Positions 23,977 through 32,938 of a stretch of DNA of 64,000 nt are shown here, in pieces. The DNA comes from Streptomyces sp. CB02056 (lineage in GTDB: Bacteria; Actinomycetota; Actinomycetes; Streptomycetales; Streptomycetaceae). Position numbers and translations under genes: made by a program. The notes under the pieces were generated by a model. The model worked only from the letters and a program-made list of their open reading frames with translations. It was not told the DNA's origin and did no database searches. Within the stretch, counting starts at the first letter, position 1; every line of letters starts with the position of its first letter. The DNA lies in contig NZ_LIPD01000009.1 of NCBI RefSeq assembly GCF_001905545.1, positions 399,576 to 463,575 on the forward strand, written 5' to 3'.

Positions 23977-24369
23977 ATGGAACGTGTGGTGGACCTCGAC
24001 GACGCCGCCGCGCGGATCGCCGCCCGGGCCCCGGGGTGGCGTGCGGCCCGGCTGACGGTGGGCCCGCTCACCTGGCGTGATTGGCTCGCCCCGTGGCCGC
24101 AGCCGCTGGAGACGGACCGTGCCCGGGTCGTCGATCCGGACTCGGTCGGCCTGCGGCTGGCCGACCCGCTGACCGGTGCGGAACTGGAGGTGGTGCTCTT
24201 CCGCGGGGGCTGGGCGGACGTGTCCTACCTGGCCGCCGGCTGGGAGGAGAAGCTGGTCACGGCGGGGGAGCACGAGGCGGGCGGTGCGATCCCGGCCCAG
24301 GACATCACCTCCGCGGCCGACTTCGAAGCGCGCCTGACCGGATGGACGGGAGACGTCTTCGGCGGCTGA
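23977..24369 (+). CDS. Hypothetical protein (130 aa)
   Basis: The ATG at 23977 follows GAGAGGAACCGGAAG, which contains a ribosome-site-like AGGA and GGAAG. The 130-aa soluble acidic product shows Trp-rich segments (TVGPLTWRDWLAPWP, FRGGWADVSYLAAGWEEK) and no cysteine or transmembrane helix. I recognise no family. The composition suggests an immunity- or chaperone-like small alpha/beta protein, but no partner is adjacent. It ends in a strong hairpin shared with the polysaccharide deacetylase gene. Confidence 0.65.
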   Translation: MERVVDLDDAAARIAARAPGWRAARLTVGPLTWRDWLAPWPQPLETDRARVVDPDSVGLRLADPLTGAELEVVLFRGGWADVSYLAAGWEEKLVTAGEHEAGGAIPAQDITSAADFEARLTGWTGDVFGG

Positions 24370-24404
24370 GCGCCGGAGCGCGAGAGCGCCCGAGCGAACG
24401 CCGC

Positions 24405-24436
24405 CGCGCCGCCGCCCCCTCGGAGGCGGCGGCGCG
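24405..24436. terminator. Bidirectional GC hairpin
   Basis: Perfect 12-bp arms CGCGCCGCCGCC (24405-24416) and GGCGGCGGCGCG (24425-24436) with an 8-nt loop lie between convergent genes. Confidence 0.8.
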
Positions 24437-24460
24437 TCCGTCAGGCCCGGACGGTGCCCG

Positions 24461-25654
24461 TCAGCGGAGGTAGTCGACCAGGCCGGCCGGCTTGAGCCCG
24501 GCGGCGTCGGCGGCGGCGAGGGCGCGCTGGAGGTCGGAGGCGAGGGTGTCGGTCCAGTGCATCAGGACGACGTCGCCCGGCTGCAGCAGGCCCGGGTGCC
24601 AGATGTTGGCGGCGCCCCAGCTGAAGTCCGCGTCGGCGGTGAGCACGGTGCGGATGCCGCAGTTGGCGGCGGCCTGCAGGGTGTCGGCGTTCCAGGTGAA
24701 GTACGGCGGGCGGAAGAACGTCGGCGTGGTGCCGAAGACGCGGGTCATGGAGTCACGGGCGTCGCAGATCTCGACCTGCTGCCGTTCCAGCGGGAGCGTG
24801 CTGAGGTCGGTGTGGGAGACGCTGTGGTCCTGGACCGAGGAGCCGGGTACGGCGGTGACCCGCCGGAAGAAGTCCGGGTCGGTGGCGGCCGGCATCGGCA
24901 GCGGGAAGGCGGTGATCGGCAGCCGGTGGTCGGCGATGAACCGTTCCGCCTCGGGGGTGCGCTGCCAGCCGTCGTCCACGGTGAAGAAGACGACCTTGTC
25001 GTTGGTGGGGACGGAGCCGGTGGCGACGGCCGGGGCGGGTGCGGGGCCGTCCACCCGGACGTCGTCCACGGAGAACGGGCCCTGCTGGTACCAGCCGTGG
25101 ACGTACAGCCGGATGCTGCGCGCGTTCGGGCCGGTGGTGAACCGGGTGCTCAGCCGCTGCCAGCCGCCGCCGGTGGTCTCCGTCCAGGCGGGTGCGACGT
25201 CCTTGCCGGTGCCGGTGGCGCCCAGGTAGACGAAGTTGCCGCGCACCCAGGCGGAGGCCGTGTAGGTGGTGTTGGGCTGGACCGCGACGGTCTGCGCGCA
25301 CTCCCCGGTGGAGTCGGCGTTCGCGGGGGTGACGGTCAGCGCGGAGGCGCCGGTGTGCGGGGCGTTGGCGGTGACGGCCGCTTCGGCCGGTCCGCCGGTG
25401 CAGCTCCAGCCGGGGACGCTGCCCCAGTCGGCGAGGTCGGGGGAGGGCAGTTCGAAGCCGGGGTTGGTGGCGAGGTTGACGGTCGGGGCGGCCTGGGCGC
25501 TCGGACCGCCGGCCGGGGCGGCGTCGGCCGAGGCCGCCGGTGCGGCGAGGCCGGTGAGCAGGGCGACCGAGGCGGCCAGCGTGGACAGGCGCGTGGACAG
25601 GCGCGTGGACAGGCGTGTGGACGGGCGCGCGGACAGGCGTGTGGACATCGACAC
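24461..25654 (-). CDS. Secreted polysaccharide deacetylase with N-terminal carbohydrate-binding-type module
   Basis: This 397-aa precursor has a signal peptide whose basic region is expanded by RLST repeats (from a 12-bp DNA repeat), cleaved probably after SADAAPAG. Residues about 60-205 are a beta-sandwich module (NLATNPGFELPSPDLADW to FSVDDVRVDG) like CBM-type galactose-binding domains. Residues about 215-397 form the NodB deacetylase: TVDDGW (motif 1, Asp pair), DHSVSHTDLS (motif 2 metal His pair), RPPYF (motif 3) and VLMHWTD (motif 5). It removes acetyl groups from chitin, peptidoglycan or xylan outside the cell. The DasR-like site in its promoter favours chitin/GlcNAc metabolism. Confidence 0.9.
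   Translation of the reverse strand: MSMSTRLSARPSTRLSTRLSTRLSTLAASVALLTGLAAPAASADAAPAGGPSAQAAPTVNLATNPGFELPSPDLADWGSVPGWSCTGGPAEAAVTANAPHTGASALTVTPANADSTGECAQTVAVQPNTTYTASAWVRGNFVYLGATGTGKDVAPAWTETTGGGWQRLSTRFTTGPNARSIRLYVHGWYQQGPFSVDDVRVDGPAPAPAVATGSVPTNDKVVFFTVDDGWQRTPEAERFIADHRLPITAFPLPMPAATDPDFFRRVTAVPGSSVQDHSVSHTDLSTLPLERQQVEICDARDSMTRVFGTTPTFFRPPYFTWNADTLQAAANCGIRTVLTADADFSWGAANIWHPGLLQPGDVVLMHWTDTLASDLQRALAAADAAGLKPAGLVDYLR
25581..25647. repeat. 12-bp tandem repeat GTGGACAGGCGC inside the signal-peptide coding region
   Basis: Five and a half 12-bp units encode the repeated RLST tetrapeptide in the basic region of the polysaccharide deacetylase signal peptide. The unit is in frame, so slippage changes n-region length without frameshift. 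Confidence 0.85.
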
Positions 25655-25735
25655 GTGAGGACTCCAGCAGGTGGGGGTACGCCCGTGGGGAGGGCGTGAG
25701 CGGAATCGGACCGTGGAACTCTGGATCGTCGCAAC

Positions 25736-25751
25736 AATGGACTAGACCAAT
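25736..25751 (-). promoter_or_regulatory. DasR-like dre operator AATGGACTAGACCAAT
   Basis: The 16-mer fits the DasR consensus A-S-TGGTCTAGACCA-S-T at all fixed positions but one in the core (A for T). It lies between a -35-like TTGACG (25762-25757, minus strand) and the expected -10, about 80 bp before the deacetylase start, so binding should repress it. GlcN-6-P would release DasR. Predicted by eye. Confidence 0.65.
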
Positions 25752-25859
25752 AAGGCCGTCAAGGGAACGGCGGATGAACCAGTTCGCCGCTGCGCGGTCA
25801 TCCTGCCTGTGGCACAAGGGACAAGACGGTACGTCAAGGACCAGACGGACAGCCCCGGT

Positions 25860-27686
25860 TCAGGGCAGGTACAACTCCTCGATGTCCGTCGCGTAGTGCT
25901 CGGCGATCGCCGCCCGCCGCAGCTTCAGCGAGGGCGTCAGCAGCCCCTGCTCCTGGCTGAACTCCCGTGGCAGCAGTCGGAACGCGCGGATCGACTCGGC
26001 CCGCGAGACGGCCGTGTTCGCGGCCGCCACCGCACGCTGGACCTCCACGTGCAGCTCCTCGTCCGCGAGCACCGTCCACGGGTCCGCCTGCTCCCGCCCG
26101 TGGGTCTTCAGCCAGTGCGCCAGGGCGGCCGGGTCGAGCGTGATCAGTGCGGCCACGTACGGGCGGTCGTCGCCCACCACCAGGCACTGGGAGACCAGCG
26201 GGTGCGCCTCGACCCGTTCCTCCAGGGCCGCCGGGGCCAGGTTCTTGCCGCTGCTGGTGACGATCAGGTCCTTCTTGCGGCCGGTGATGCTGAGGTAGCC
26301 GTCCTCGTCCAGCCGGCCCAGGTCGCCGGTCGCGAACCACCCGTCGACCAGGGACTCGGCGGTGCACCGCGGATGGTTGAGGTAGCCGCCGAAGACCGAG
26401 CCGCCGCGCACCCACACCTCGCCGTCGTCGGCGATCGCCACCGAGGCCCCCGGCACCGGCTGTCCGACCGTGCCGAGCTTCTGCCGGCCGGCCGGGTTGG
26501 CGGTGATCGCGGCGGTGGTCTCGGTCAGCCCGTAGCCCTCGTACAGCTGGAGGCCGGCGCCGGTGAAGAACAGGCCCAGCTCGCGCCGGAGCGTGGAGCC
26601 GCCGCACATCACGCTGCGCACCCGGCCGCCGAGCACCGCCCGCAGCCTCGGGTAGACGGTCCGCTCGTACGCGAGGTGGCGCAGCCGCAGGGCCGCGCCC
26701 GGTCCGGGGCCGCGGCCGAAGGCCTTCTGCTCCCGGGCGGCGGCCCAGTCGACGGCCACCTGCCGGGCCTGCTCGAAGAGTTCGCCGCGCCCGGCGTCCT
26801 CGGCGGCCCGCCGGGCCTGTTGGAAGATCTTCTCGAAGACGTACGGGACGGCGTGCAGGAAGGTCGGGCGGAAGGTCTCCAGCGCGGGCAGCAGCGCGTC
26901 GGTGGAGACCTCGGGGATGTGCCCGATCCGGAAGCCGCCGCGGATCGCCGCGATCTGCACGGCCCGCCCGTAGACGTGCGCGAGCGGCAGGAACAGCAGG
27001 GTGGCCGGTCGGCCGCCGCCGGTGTCGCGCAGGACGTCCCCCCAGCCGGCGAGCAGGGCGTCCGCCTCGGCGGCCAGGTTGGCGTGGGTGATCAGGCAGC
27101 CCTTGGGGCGGCCGGTGGTGCCCGAGGTGTAGACGACGGTGGCGATGTTCCCGGCGGCGACGCCGAGGCGCTGGCGGTGCACCAGGGAGTCGGGCACGCC
27201 GAGGCCGTCCTCGGTGATCGCGGCGACGCAGTCGCGGTCCAGCTGCCAGATGCCGGTGAGGTCGGGCAGCGCGTCGCAGACCGCGCCGACGGTCATCGCG
27301 GCGTCCTCGTCCTCGACCAGGCAGGCCACCGCCTGGGTCTCGGCGAGGATCCAGCGCACCTGTTCGGGGGAGGCGGTGGGGTAGACCGGCACGGTGATCG
27401 CGCCGATCGACCAGAGTGCGTAGTCGAACAGCGTCCACTCGTAGCGGGTGCGGGACATCAGGGCGACCCGGTCGCCGTAGCGCACGCCGTGGGTGAGCAG
27501 ACCCTTGGCCAGGGCGAGCACCTGGTCCCGGAACTCCCGGGCGGTGACGTCCTGCCACTGCCCGTCCTCGGCCCGCCGGGACAGCTGGACCAGGTCGGGG
27601 GTGCGCCCGGCGGTGTCGTAGAGGGAGTCGGCGAGTCCTCCGGAGGCCTCGGGCACGGCCGGGGCGGGGGTGGTGAACTCGCGCAC
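25860..27686 (-). CDS. Long-chain acyl-CoA synthetase (AMP-forming, FadD15-like)
   Basis: This 608-aa ANL-superfamily ligase has the P-loop YTSGTTGRPKGC near residue 190, the adenine motif YEGYGLTETTA near 345, VRGGSVFGGYLN and the hinge/C-terminal motifs GWFATGDLGRLDEDGYLSITGRKKDLIVTSSGKNLAP with the hinge Asp and the lysine-bearing C-domain. It activates a fatty acid as acyl-AMP and then acyl-CoA at the inner membrane. Length and the GRKKD core are typical of actinobacterial FadD15-type enzymes. It is divergent from the conservon across a 540-bp region and convergent-free at its 3' end, where the deacetylase promoter begins. Confidence 0.93.
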   Translation of the reverse strand: MREFTTPAPAVPEASGGLADSLYDTAGRTPDLVQLSRRAEDGQWQDVTAREFRDQVLALAKGLLTHGVRYGDRVALMSRTRYEWTLFDYALWSIGAITVPVYPTASPEQVRWILAETQAVACLVEDEDAAMTVGAVCDALPDLTGIWQLDRDCVAAITEDGLGVPDSLVHRQRLGVAAGNIATVVYTSGTTGRPKGCLITHANLAAEADALLAGWGDVLRDTGGGRPATLLFLPLAHVYGRAVQIAAIRGGFRIGHIPEVSTDALLPALETFRPTFLHAVPYVFEKIFQQARRAAEDAGRGELFEQARQVAVDWAAAREQKAFGRGPGPGAALRLRHLAYERTVYPRLRAVLGGRVRSVMCGGSTLRRELGLFFTGAGLQLYEGYGLTETTAAITANPAGRQKLGTVGQPVPGASVAIADDGEVWVRGGSVFGGYLNHPRCTAESLVDGWFATGDLGRLDEDGYLSITGRKKDLIVTSSGKNLAPAALEERVEAHPLVSQCLVVGDDRPYVAALITLDPAALAHWLKTHGREQADPWTVLADEELHVEVQRAVAAANTAVSRAESIRAFRLLPREFSQEQGLLTPSLKLRRAAIAEHYATDIEELYLP

Positions 27687-28226
27687 AGTCCTCCCCAGTT
27701 CGGTGCCGGTAGTACGGGGTGGGCCGAAACTATCGGATCACCCTGTCACTGCCCAGGGTTGTGGCGGTGACACGACGAGATCGGCACCGGCCTCCTCCGG
27801 TGGTGTCGTCCCCGGGGAGGTGCGGAGGAGGAACCGCTGAGGGTGCGGGGGCCTCGTGTCAATCCCGCATTTCCGGGCACGGGTGGACATTCCGGACGCG
27901 AAGCAGGGGAGGGGGAGGCCGGTTTCTGACGTGTGCGGGACGAGACCGGTCGGTGGACCGGTTCGCCCCTCGAACGAGTGGTGAGGGCGTAGTAGAGTCT
28001 CGCAGACCTGTGGCCGGAAACCCCTCCTCCGACCTTGCCCTCGGCACCCTCCATGCCGTTCCGCGCCACCCCCCGTACCAGTCCCGTACCAGCACCGACC
28101 CGGCTCCGCCTCGGCCCCGATCCGGCCCTGAACCGGAGCCTCGACACCGTCCCTCCACCGCTCCCGCCGTTCCTGCCGTTCCCACCGCTCCCCGTCCGCG
28201 CCTGGCACTTCCCGACCGAGGACTCC
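27687..28226. other. 540-bp divergent promoter region between the acyl-CoA ligase and the conservon
   Basis: No gene is supported. A -10-like TAGAGT at 27993-27998 in the sequence reading toward the conservon, and two ACCGGT palindromes near 27943-27960, are the visible signals. The conservon 5' UTR would then be about 220 nt. Confidence 0.45.
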
Positions 28227-31200
28227 ATGCGTCTGCGCAGCAGCTCGATCCGCGCGAAGATCATCGCGCTGCTCCTGGTGCCCATCGTCGCGCTCGCCGC
28301 GCTGTGGGCCTACGCGACGATCGCCACCACCGGGGACGTCTGGAACCAGCTCGGGATCAGCCGTACGTACAAGGAGTTCGCGGGCCCGGTCGACCAGTAC
28401 ACCGGGGACCTGCAGAACGAGCGCCGCGCCGCCGTCCAGCGCCTGGCCGACCCGCGCTCGCCGGCCGCCAGGGACGGCTACGAGCGGGCCAAGGCCGCCA
28501 CCGACCGCAGCCTGGACGTGCTGCGGCAGAAGAAGGACACCTCCGCCGGCAAGCTCTCCGCCCCGCAGCGCGGCCGCTTCGTGCAGATCGTCGCCGCCGC
28601 CGACCAGCTCGGACCGCTCCGCGCCCAGGTCGGCCGCTCCGCGCTGAACTGGGAGTTCGCGCTGGGCCAGTACAGCGACCTGGTCAAGCCGGTGTTCGGC
28701 TTCCGGTCCGCCTACGTCGCCCGGCAGAGCGGCCAACTCCCGCGGCAGGGCACCATCCTGATCGAGCTGGTGCGCGCCCGCGAGTACCTGTCGCAGGAGG
28801 ACGCGGCGATGGAGGGCCTGCGCACCGGCGTCGCCAAGCCCACCGCCGAGCAGTACCAGGTCGCGCTGGACGCCCTGCACAACCAGCAGGCGCTGTTCAC
28901 CGTCTACGTCGCCGAACTCGACCCCGCCGACCAGTCCGACTACGTCGCGCTGCGCGGCGGCGAGGCCTGGGGCGCGCTGGCCCGCGCCGAGGCGGACTTC
29001 GTCGGCGCCGGCGGCCCCGAGCGGGTGGTCCAGGCGCTCAACAGCGATTCCTGGCGGGTGACCGCCGACCGGGCGCTCGGCGACCTCGCCTCGGTCAACA
29101 GCCGGATCTCCGCAGGGCTGGACGAGCGCGCGCGGTCCGCCTCGATGGGACTGCTGTGGCGCGGCGGCATCGCCGGTGCAATCGGCCTGGTCGCCGTGGT
29201 GCTGTCGATCATGATCTCGTTCCGGATCGGCCGCGGCCTCGCCCGCCAGCTGATCGGCCTGCGCAACGCGGCCCACGAGCTGGCCGGCACCCGGCTGCCG
29301 TCCGTCATGCTGCGGCTGCGCCGCGGCGAGCCGGTGGACGTGGCCACCGAGGCCCCCGAGCTGCACTTCGGGGACGCCGAGATCGGCCAGGTCGGCCAGG
29401 CCTTCAACGCGGTGCAACGCGCCGCCGTCGAGGCCGCCGTCGAACAGGCCGAACTGCGGCGCGGGGTCTCGGCGGTGTTCGTCAACCTGGCCCGGCGCAG
29501 CCAGGTGCTGCTGCACCGCCAGCTCACCCTGCTCGACACCATGGAGCGCCGCACCGAGGACCCGGCGGAGCTGGAGGACCTCTTCAAGGTCGACCACCTC
29601 ACCACCCGCATGCGCCGGCACGCCGAGGGCCTGATCATCCTGGCCGGCGGCTCGCCCGGGCGCGCCTGGCGCAAGCCGGTCCGGATGGTGGACGTGGTCC
29701 GGGCGGCGGTCGGCGAGGTCGAGGACTACGCCCGGGTGATCGTCCGGCCGTTCCCCGGCACCGGCCTGCTCGGCAGCGCCGTCGCGGACGTCACCCACCT
29801 GGTCGCCGAACTCGTCGAGAACGCCGCCGTGTTCTCCCCGCCGAGCACCCAGGTCACCGTCCAGGGCGAGGTGGTGGCGCACGGCTTCGCGCTGGAGATC
29901 GACGACCGCGGCCTCGGGCTGAGCGAGCAGCTGCTCGCCGAGATCAACGAACGCCTCGCCGTGGAGCAGGAGTTCGACCTCGCCGACACCGACCGGCTGG
30001 GCCTGTTCGTGGTCAGCCGGCTGGCCCGCCGGCACGGCATCCGCGTGCACCTGCGGCCGTCGCCGTACGGCGGGACGACGGCGGTGGTGCTGATCCCGCG
30101 CGAGCTGCTCGCGGAGGCGCCGGACGGGCGGCCGGAGCCGGGCACGGCCGGGCAGCGGCCCGCGGCGGGCGGCCGGCGCGGGCAGCGGGACCTGGTGGCG
30201 GTGCCCGGGTCGGGTGGTGCTTCCCCGTCGGCGGCTCCGTCGGCACGCCCGTCGGCTCCCTCGTCGGCGTCCGCGGTCGGTTCCGTCGGTACCGGCGGTG
30301 ACGCGGACGGCAGGCACCGCGGGGCGACGGGAGGGCCGCGCCCCTCCGCGCCGGACGCGGGCCGGACGGCGGGCGGACTGCCGCGCCGGGTCTCGCGCGG
30401 CAAGGGCGGGCCGGTGCTGGTCCCCGCGCCCGCGGCGGACACCGAGGACGCGCCGGGGCCGGGGCGGCACCGGCGGGAGGACGTCGTGGTGGCCGCGGCC
30501 GAGGCGGCCGTCGCGGCTGCCGAGGCCGGCGGAGCTGCCGGGGCCAGTGGAGTCGGCGGCTCCGTCGGGCGGACCGACCCGGCCGCGGTTCCGCCCGCGG
30601 GTGCCGCTCCCCGGACGGCGGGCGGCCTGCCCCGGCGGGTCCGGCAGGCGAACCTGGCGCCGCAGCTCAGGGAGCAGCTCACGGAACAGCTGAAGGAACG
30701 GTTCCGCAACGGAGCCGGTACCGGAGCCGACGGCGGGGCCGGAGGCGCGTCGGCCGGCGACGGATCGGCCGGAGGCACCCAGGACGGCGGGGAGGCCCGG
30801 GAGGTCCGGGAACGCTCGCCCGAGGAGGCGAGGGCCACCTTCGCCTCCTTCCAGCGCGGCTTCACCCGGGGGCGAGGGGCCACGGCCCCGGCGGACCGTA
30901 CGGTCGGCTCCCCGGGCCGCCCCGGTGCGCCGACGGACCGGACCGGCGCTCCGTTGACGGATCGTCCCGGCACACCCGACGATCGTGCCGTGCGGGGGAC
31001 CGGACGGCCCACCGCCGTACCGGCCTGGCAGCCGCCCGACCGGTCCCGGCGGGCGATCGCCCCGGCGCCCGCCCCGGCGGCGCTGCCCGCGCCGCGGGAC
31101 ACCGGCCGGGCGCCGCTCGTCCGGCGGGTACCGCCCGGGCAGCCGGTCCGCCGGACCCCGGACACCGCCGTACCCGCACCACCCGCTTCATCCGCACCAC

Positions 31201-31256
31201 CTGCACCACCCGCTCCACACGCACCACCCGCTCCAGCGGAAGGAACTGATTCATGA
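28227..31256 (+). CDS. cvnA: Conservon sensor CvnA (nitrate/nitrite-sensing-type membrane histidine-kinase-like ATPase)
   Basis: ATG 28227 follows GAGG and gives 1009 aa. A first transmembrane helix (about 9-30, IIALLLVPIVALAALWAYAT) precedes an extracytoplasmic NIT-like helical sensor domain (about 40-300), a second helix near 310 (GAIGLVAVVLSIMISF), a HAMP-like linker, a helical dimer region with DHLTTRMRRHAE, and a HATPase domain (VAELVENAAVFSPP N-box, IDDRGLGL G1 box, near 540-620). Residues beyond 640 are a long Pro/Ala/Gly-rich disordered tail with two LPRRV motifs. In conservons CvnA-D form a membrane-associated GPCR-like module controlling development or antibiotics. The stop overlaps cvnB (ATGA). 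Confidence 0.9.
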   Translation: MRLRSSSIRAKIIALLLVPIVALAALWAYATIATTGDVWNQLGISRTYKEFAGPVDQYTGDLQNERRAAVQRLADPRSPAARDGYERAKAATDRSLDVLRQKKDTSAGKLSAPQRGRFVQIVAAADQLGPLRAQVGRSALNWEFALGQYSDLVKPVFGFRSAYVARQSGQLPRQGTILIELVRAREYLSQEDAAMEGLRTGVAKPTAEQYQVALDALHNQQALFTVYVAELDPADQSDYVALRGGEAWGALARAEADFVGAGGPERVVQALNSDSWRVTADRALGDLASVNSRISAGLDERARSASMGLLWRGGIAGAIGLVAVVLSIMISFRIGRGLARQLIGLRNAAHELAGTRLPSVMLRLRRGEPVDVATEAPELHFGDAEIGQVGQAFNAVQRAAVEAAVEQAELRRGVSAVFVNLARRSQVLLHRQLTLLDTMERRTEDPAELEDLFKVDHLTTRMRRHAEGLIILAGGSPGRAWRKPVRMVDVVRAAVGEVEDYARVIVRPFPGTGLLGSAVADVTHLVAELVENAAVFSPPSTQVTVQGEVVAHGFALEIDDRGLGLSEQLLAEINERLAVEQEFDLADTDRLGLFVVSRLARRHGIRVHLRPSPYGGTTAVVLIPRELLAEAPDGRPEPGTAGQRPAAGGRRGQRDLVAVPGSGGASPSAAPSARPSAPSSASAVGSVGTGGDADGRHRGATGGPRPSAPDAGRTAGGLPRRVSRGKGGPVLVPAPAADTEDAPGPGRHRREDVVVAAAEAAVAAAEAGGAAGASGVGGSVGRTDPAAVPPAGAAPRTAGGLPRRVRQANLAPQLREQLTEQLKERFRNGAGTGADGGAGGASAGDGSAGGTQDGGEAREVRERSPEEARATFASFQRGFTRGRGATAPADRTVGSPGRPGAPTDRTGAPLTDRPGTPDDRAVRGTGRPTAVPAWQPPDRSRRAIAPAPAPAALPAPRDTGRAPLVRRVPPGQPVRRTPDTAVPAPPASSAPPAPPAPHAPPAPAEGTDS

Positions 31257-31672
31257 CCACGTCGATGCAGTCGTCAGGGGACCTCAACTGGCTCCTGGAC
31301 GACCTGGTGGGGCGCGTCGCGGCCCTGCGGCACGCGGTGATCCTCTCCAACGACGGCCTGGCCACCGGCGCCTCCCGCGACCTCGACCGCGAGGACGCCG
31401 AGCACCTGGCCGCCGTCGCCGCCGGGTTCCACAGCCTGGCGAAGGGCGCCGGCGGGCACTTCAAGGTCGGCGGCGTCCGGCAGACCATGGTGGAGCTGGA
31501 CGAGGCCTTCCTGTTCATCACGGCCGCCGGCGACGGCAGCTGCCTGGCCGTGCTGAGCGAGGCCGAGGCGGACATCGGCCAGATCGCGTACGAGATGGCG
31601 CTGCTGGTCAAGCGGGTCGGCGAGCACATGGCCGCCGAGCCGCGCACCGAAACCGCCCCGCCGGTGAGATGA
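31253..31672 (+). CDS. cvnB: Conservon roadblock/LC7 protein CvnB
   Basis: This 139-aa protein has the roadblock/LC7 fold pattern (LNWLLDDLVGRVAALRHAVILS, then GGVRQTMVELDEAFLFITAAGDGSCLAVL). Roadblock proteins act as GTPase-associated MglB-like regulators; here the partner is the GTPase encoded two genes on. Overlaps of 4 bp with cvnA and 4 bp with cvnC (both ATGA) ensure coupled synthesis. Length and order match conservons of Streptomyces coelicolor. Confidence 0.92.
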   Translation: MTTSMQSSGDLNWLLDDLVGRVAALRHAVILSNDGLATGASRDLDREDAEHLAAVAAGFHSLAKGAGGHFKVGGVRQTMVELDEAFLFITAAGDGSCLAVLSEAEADIGQIAYEMALLVKRVGEHMAAEPRTETAPPVR

Positions 31673-32283
31673 GCGGTCCGATGGCGGATCCGAAGGCGGA
31701 TGAGCCGGACGGCCCGGAGACGCCGGACGGCCCCCAGGTGCCGGTGGGTACGGCCGGGCCGTCCGGCAGCGGCGGTTCCTCCGGCGTCGGCGGTCCGTCC
31801 GGCACCGGCGGTTCGGACGCCGCCGACCGCCCGGACGGCCAGGACGGCGAGGTCGACCCGGACGGGCCCGACGTCGACCTGTTCCGGCCGCGCACCCCGG
31901 TCGACGACCGCTGGTTCGACGACGAGGCCGGCCCGGTGGTGCGGCTCTACTCGATGACCCGCGGCCGCACCCGGCCGGTCGAGGAGGGGCTGTTCGACCT
32001 GATCTCGCTGGTCACCGCCGTCGATCCCGGGCCGGTCGCGGGGGCCGTGCCCGCGCACGTCCTCGACCCGGAGCACCAGACGCTGCTCACCCTGTGCCGC
32101 CGCGAGCCGCTCTCCGTCGCCGAGCTCGGCTCCTACACCGACCTGCCGGTCAGCGTGGTGCGGGTGCTGCTCGGCGACCTCTACGACGCCGAGCTGATCA
32201 GCGTCACCCGACCCGTTCCGCTCGCCGAGCTGCCGGACGAGCGCCTGCTGCGAGACGTGATCAATGGACTCCGTGCGCTCTGA
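31669..32283 (+). CDS. cvnC: Conservon DUF742 protein CvnC
   Basis: ATG 31669 gives 204 aa. Residues 1-70 are acidic Gly/Pro/Ser-rich and disordered. Residues about 80-204 are the DUF742 winged-helix-like domain (VVRLYSMTRGRTRP, CRREPLSVAELGSYTDLPVSVVRVLLGDLYDAELI). It lies between cvnB and cvnD, overlapping cvnD by 20 bp. DUF742 proteins probably bind the sensor or the GTPase; the function within the complex is not settled. Confidence 0.9.
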   Translation: MSGPMADPKADEPDGPETPDGPQVPVGTAGPSGSGGSSGVGGPSGTGGSDAADRPDGQDGEVDPDGPDVDLFRPRTPVDDRWFDDEAGPVVRLYSMTRGRTRPVEEGLFDLISLVTAVDPGPVAGAVPAHVLDPEHQTLLTLCRREPLSVAELGSYTDLPVSVVRVLLGDLYDAELISVTRPVPLAELPDERLLRDVINGLRAL

Positions 32284-32938
32284 CCCCCGCCCCCGCCCGG
32301 AGGGCACCGTGCCCGATCCGGACGGCACCGCGTCCCACCCGGCGAACGCCAACGACCCGCGCTGGCGCGGCGGTCCGGCCGTCGCGGTGAAGATCCTGGT
32401 CGCGGGCGGCTTCGGCGCGGGCAAGACCACGCTGGTCGGATCGGTCAGCGAGATCCGGCCGTTGCGGACCGAGGAGGAGCTCAGCGAGCTGGGCCGCCCG
32501 GTCGACGACACCTCGGGGGTGGAGGCGAAGCGCACCACCACCGTCGCGATGGACTTCGGCCGGATCGATCTGCGGCCGGGCCTCGCGCTCTACCTGTTCG
32601 GCACGCCCGGGCAGGACCGGTTCTGGTTCGTCTGGGACGAGTTGGCCCGCGGCGCGCTCGGCGCCCTGGTGCTCGCGGACACCCGGCGGCTGGCCGACTG
32701 CTTCCCGTCGGTGGACTTCTTCGAGCAGCGCGGCATCCCGTTCCTGGTCGCGGTGAACTGCTTCGAGGGCACCGAGCGGTTCTCTCCGGACGAGGTCCGC
32801 GAGGCACTCGACCTCGACCCGGACATCCCGGTGGTGCTCTGCGACGCGCGGCTGCGGCAGGACGGCAAGGACCTGCTCGTCGCGCTGGTCGAGCACGCCG
32901 CCGCCGGCCGGCACCGCCGCGCCCCGGTCGGCGCCTGA
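32264..32938 (+). CDS. cvnD: Conservon Ras-like GTPase CvnD
   Basis: This 224-aa small GTPase has G1 GGFGAGKTT near residue 48, the switch Thr in EAKRTTTVAMDFG, and G3 as FGTPGQDRFW near 116. G4 reads NCFEG in place of NKxD, a variation seen in CvnD/MglA-type proteins. The N-terminal 35 residues are unstructured. CvnD is the GTP-switch of the module. No cytochrome P450 (often the next gene in conservons) follows here. Confidence 0.9.
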   Translation: MDSVRSDPRPRPEGTVPDPDGTASHPANANDPRWRGGPAVAVKILVAGGFGAGKTTLVGSVSEIRPLRTEEELSELGRPVDDTSGVEAKRTTTVAMDFGRIDLRPGLALYLFGTPGQDRFWFVWDELARGALGALVLADTRRLADCFPSVDFFEQRGIPFLVAVNCFEGTERFSPDEVREALDLDPDIPVVLCDARLRQDGKDLLVALVEHAAAGRHRRAPVGA

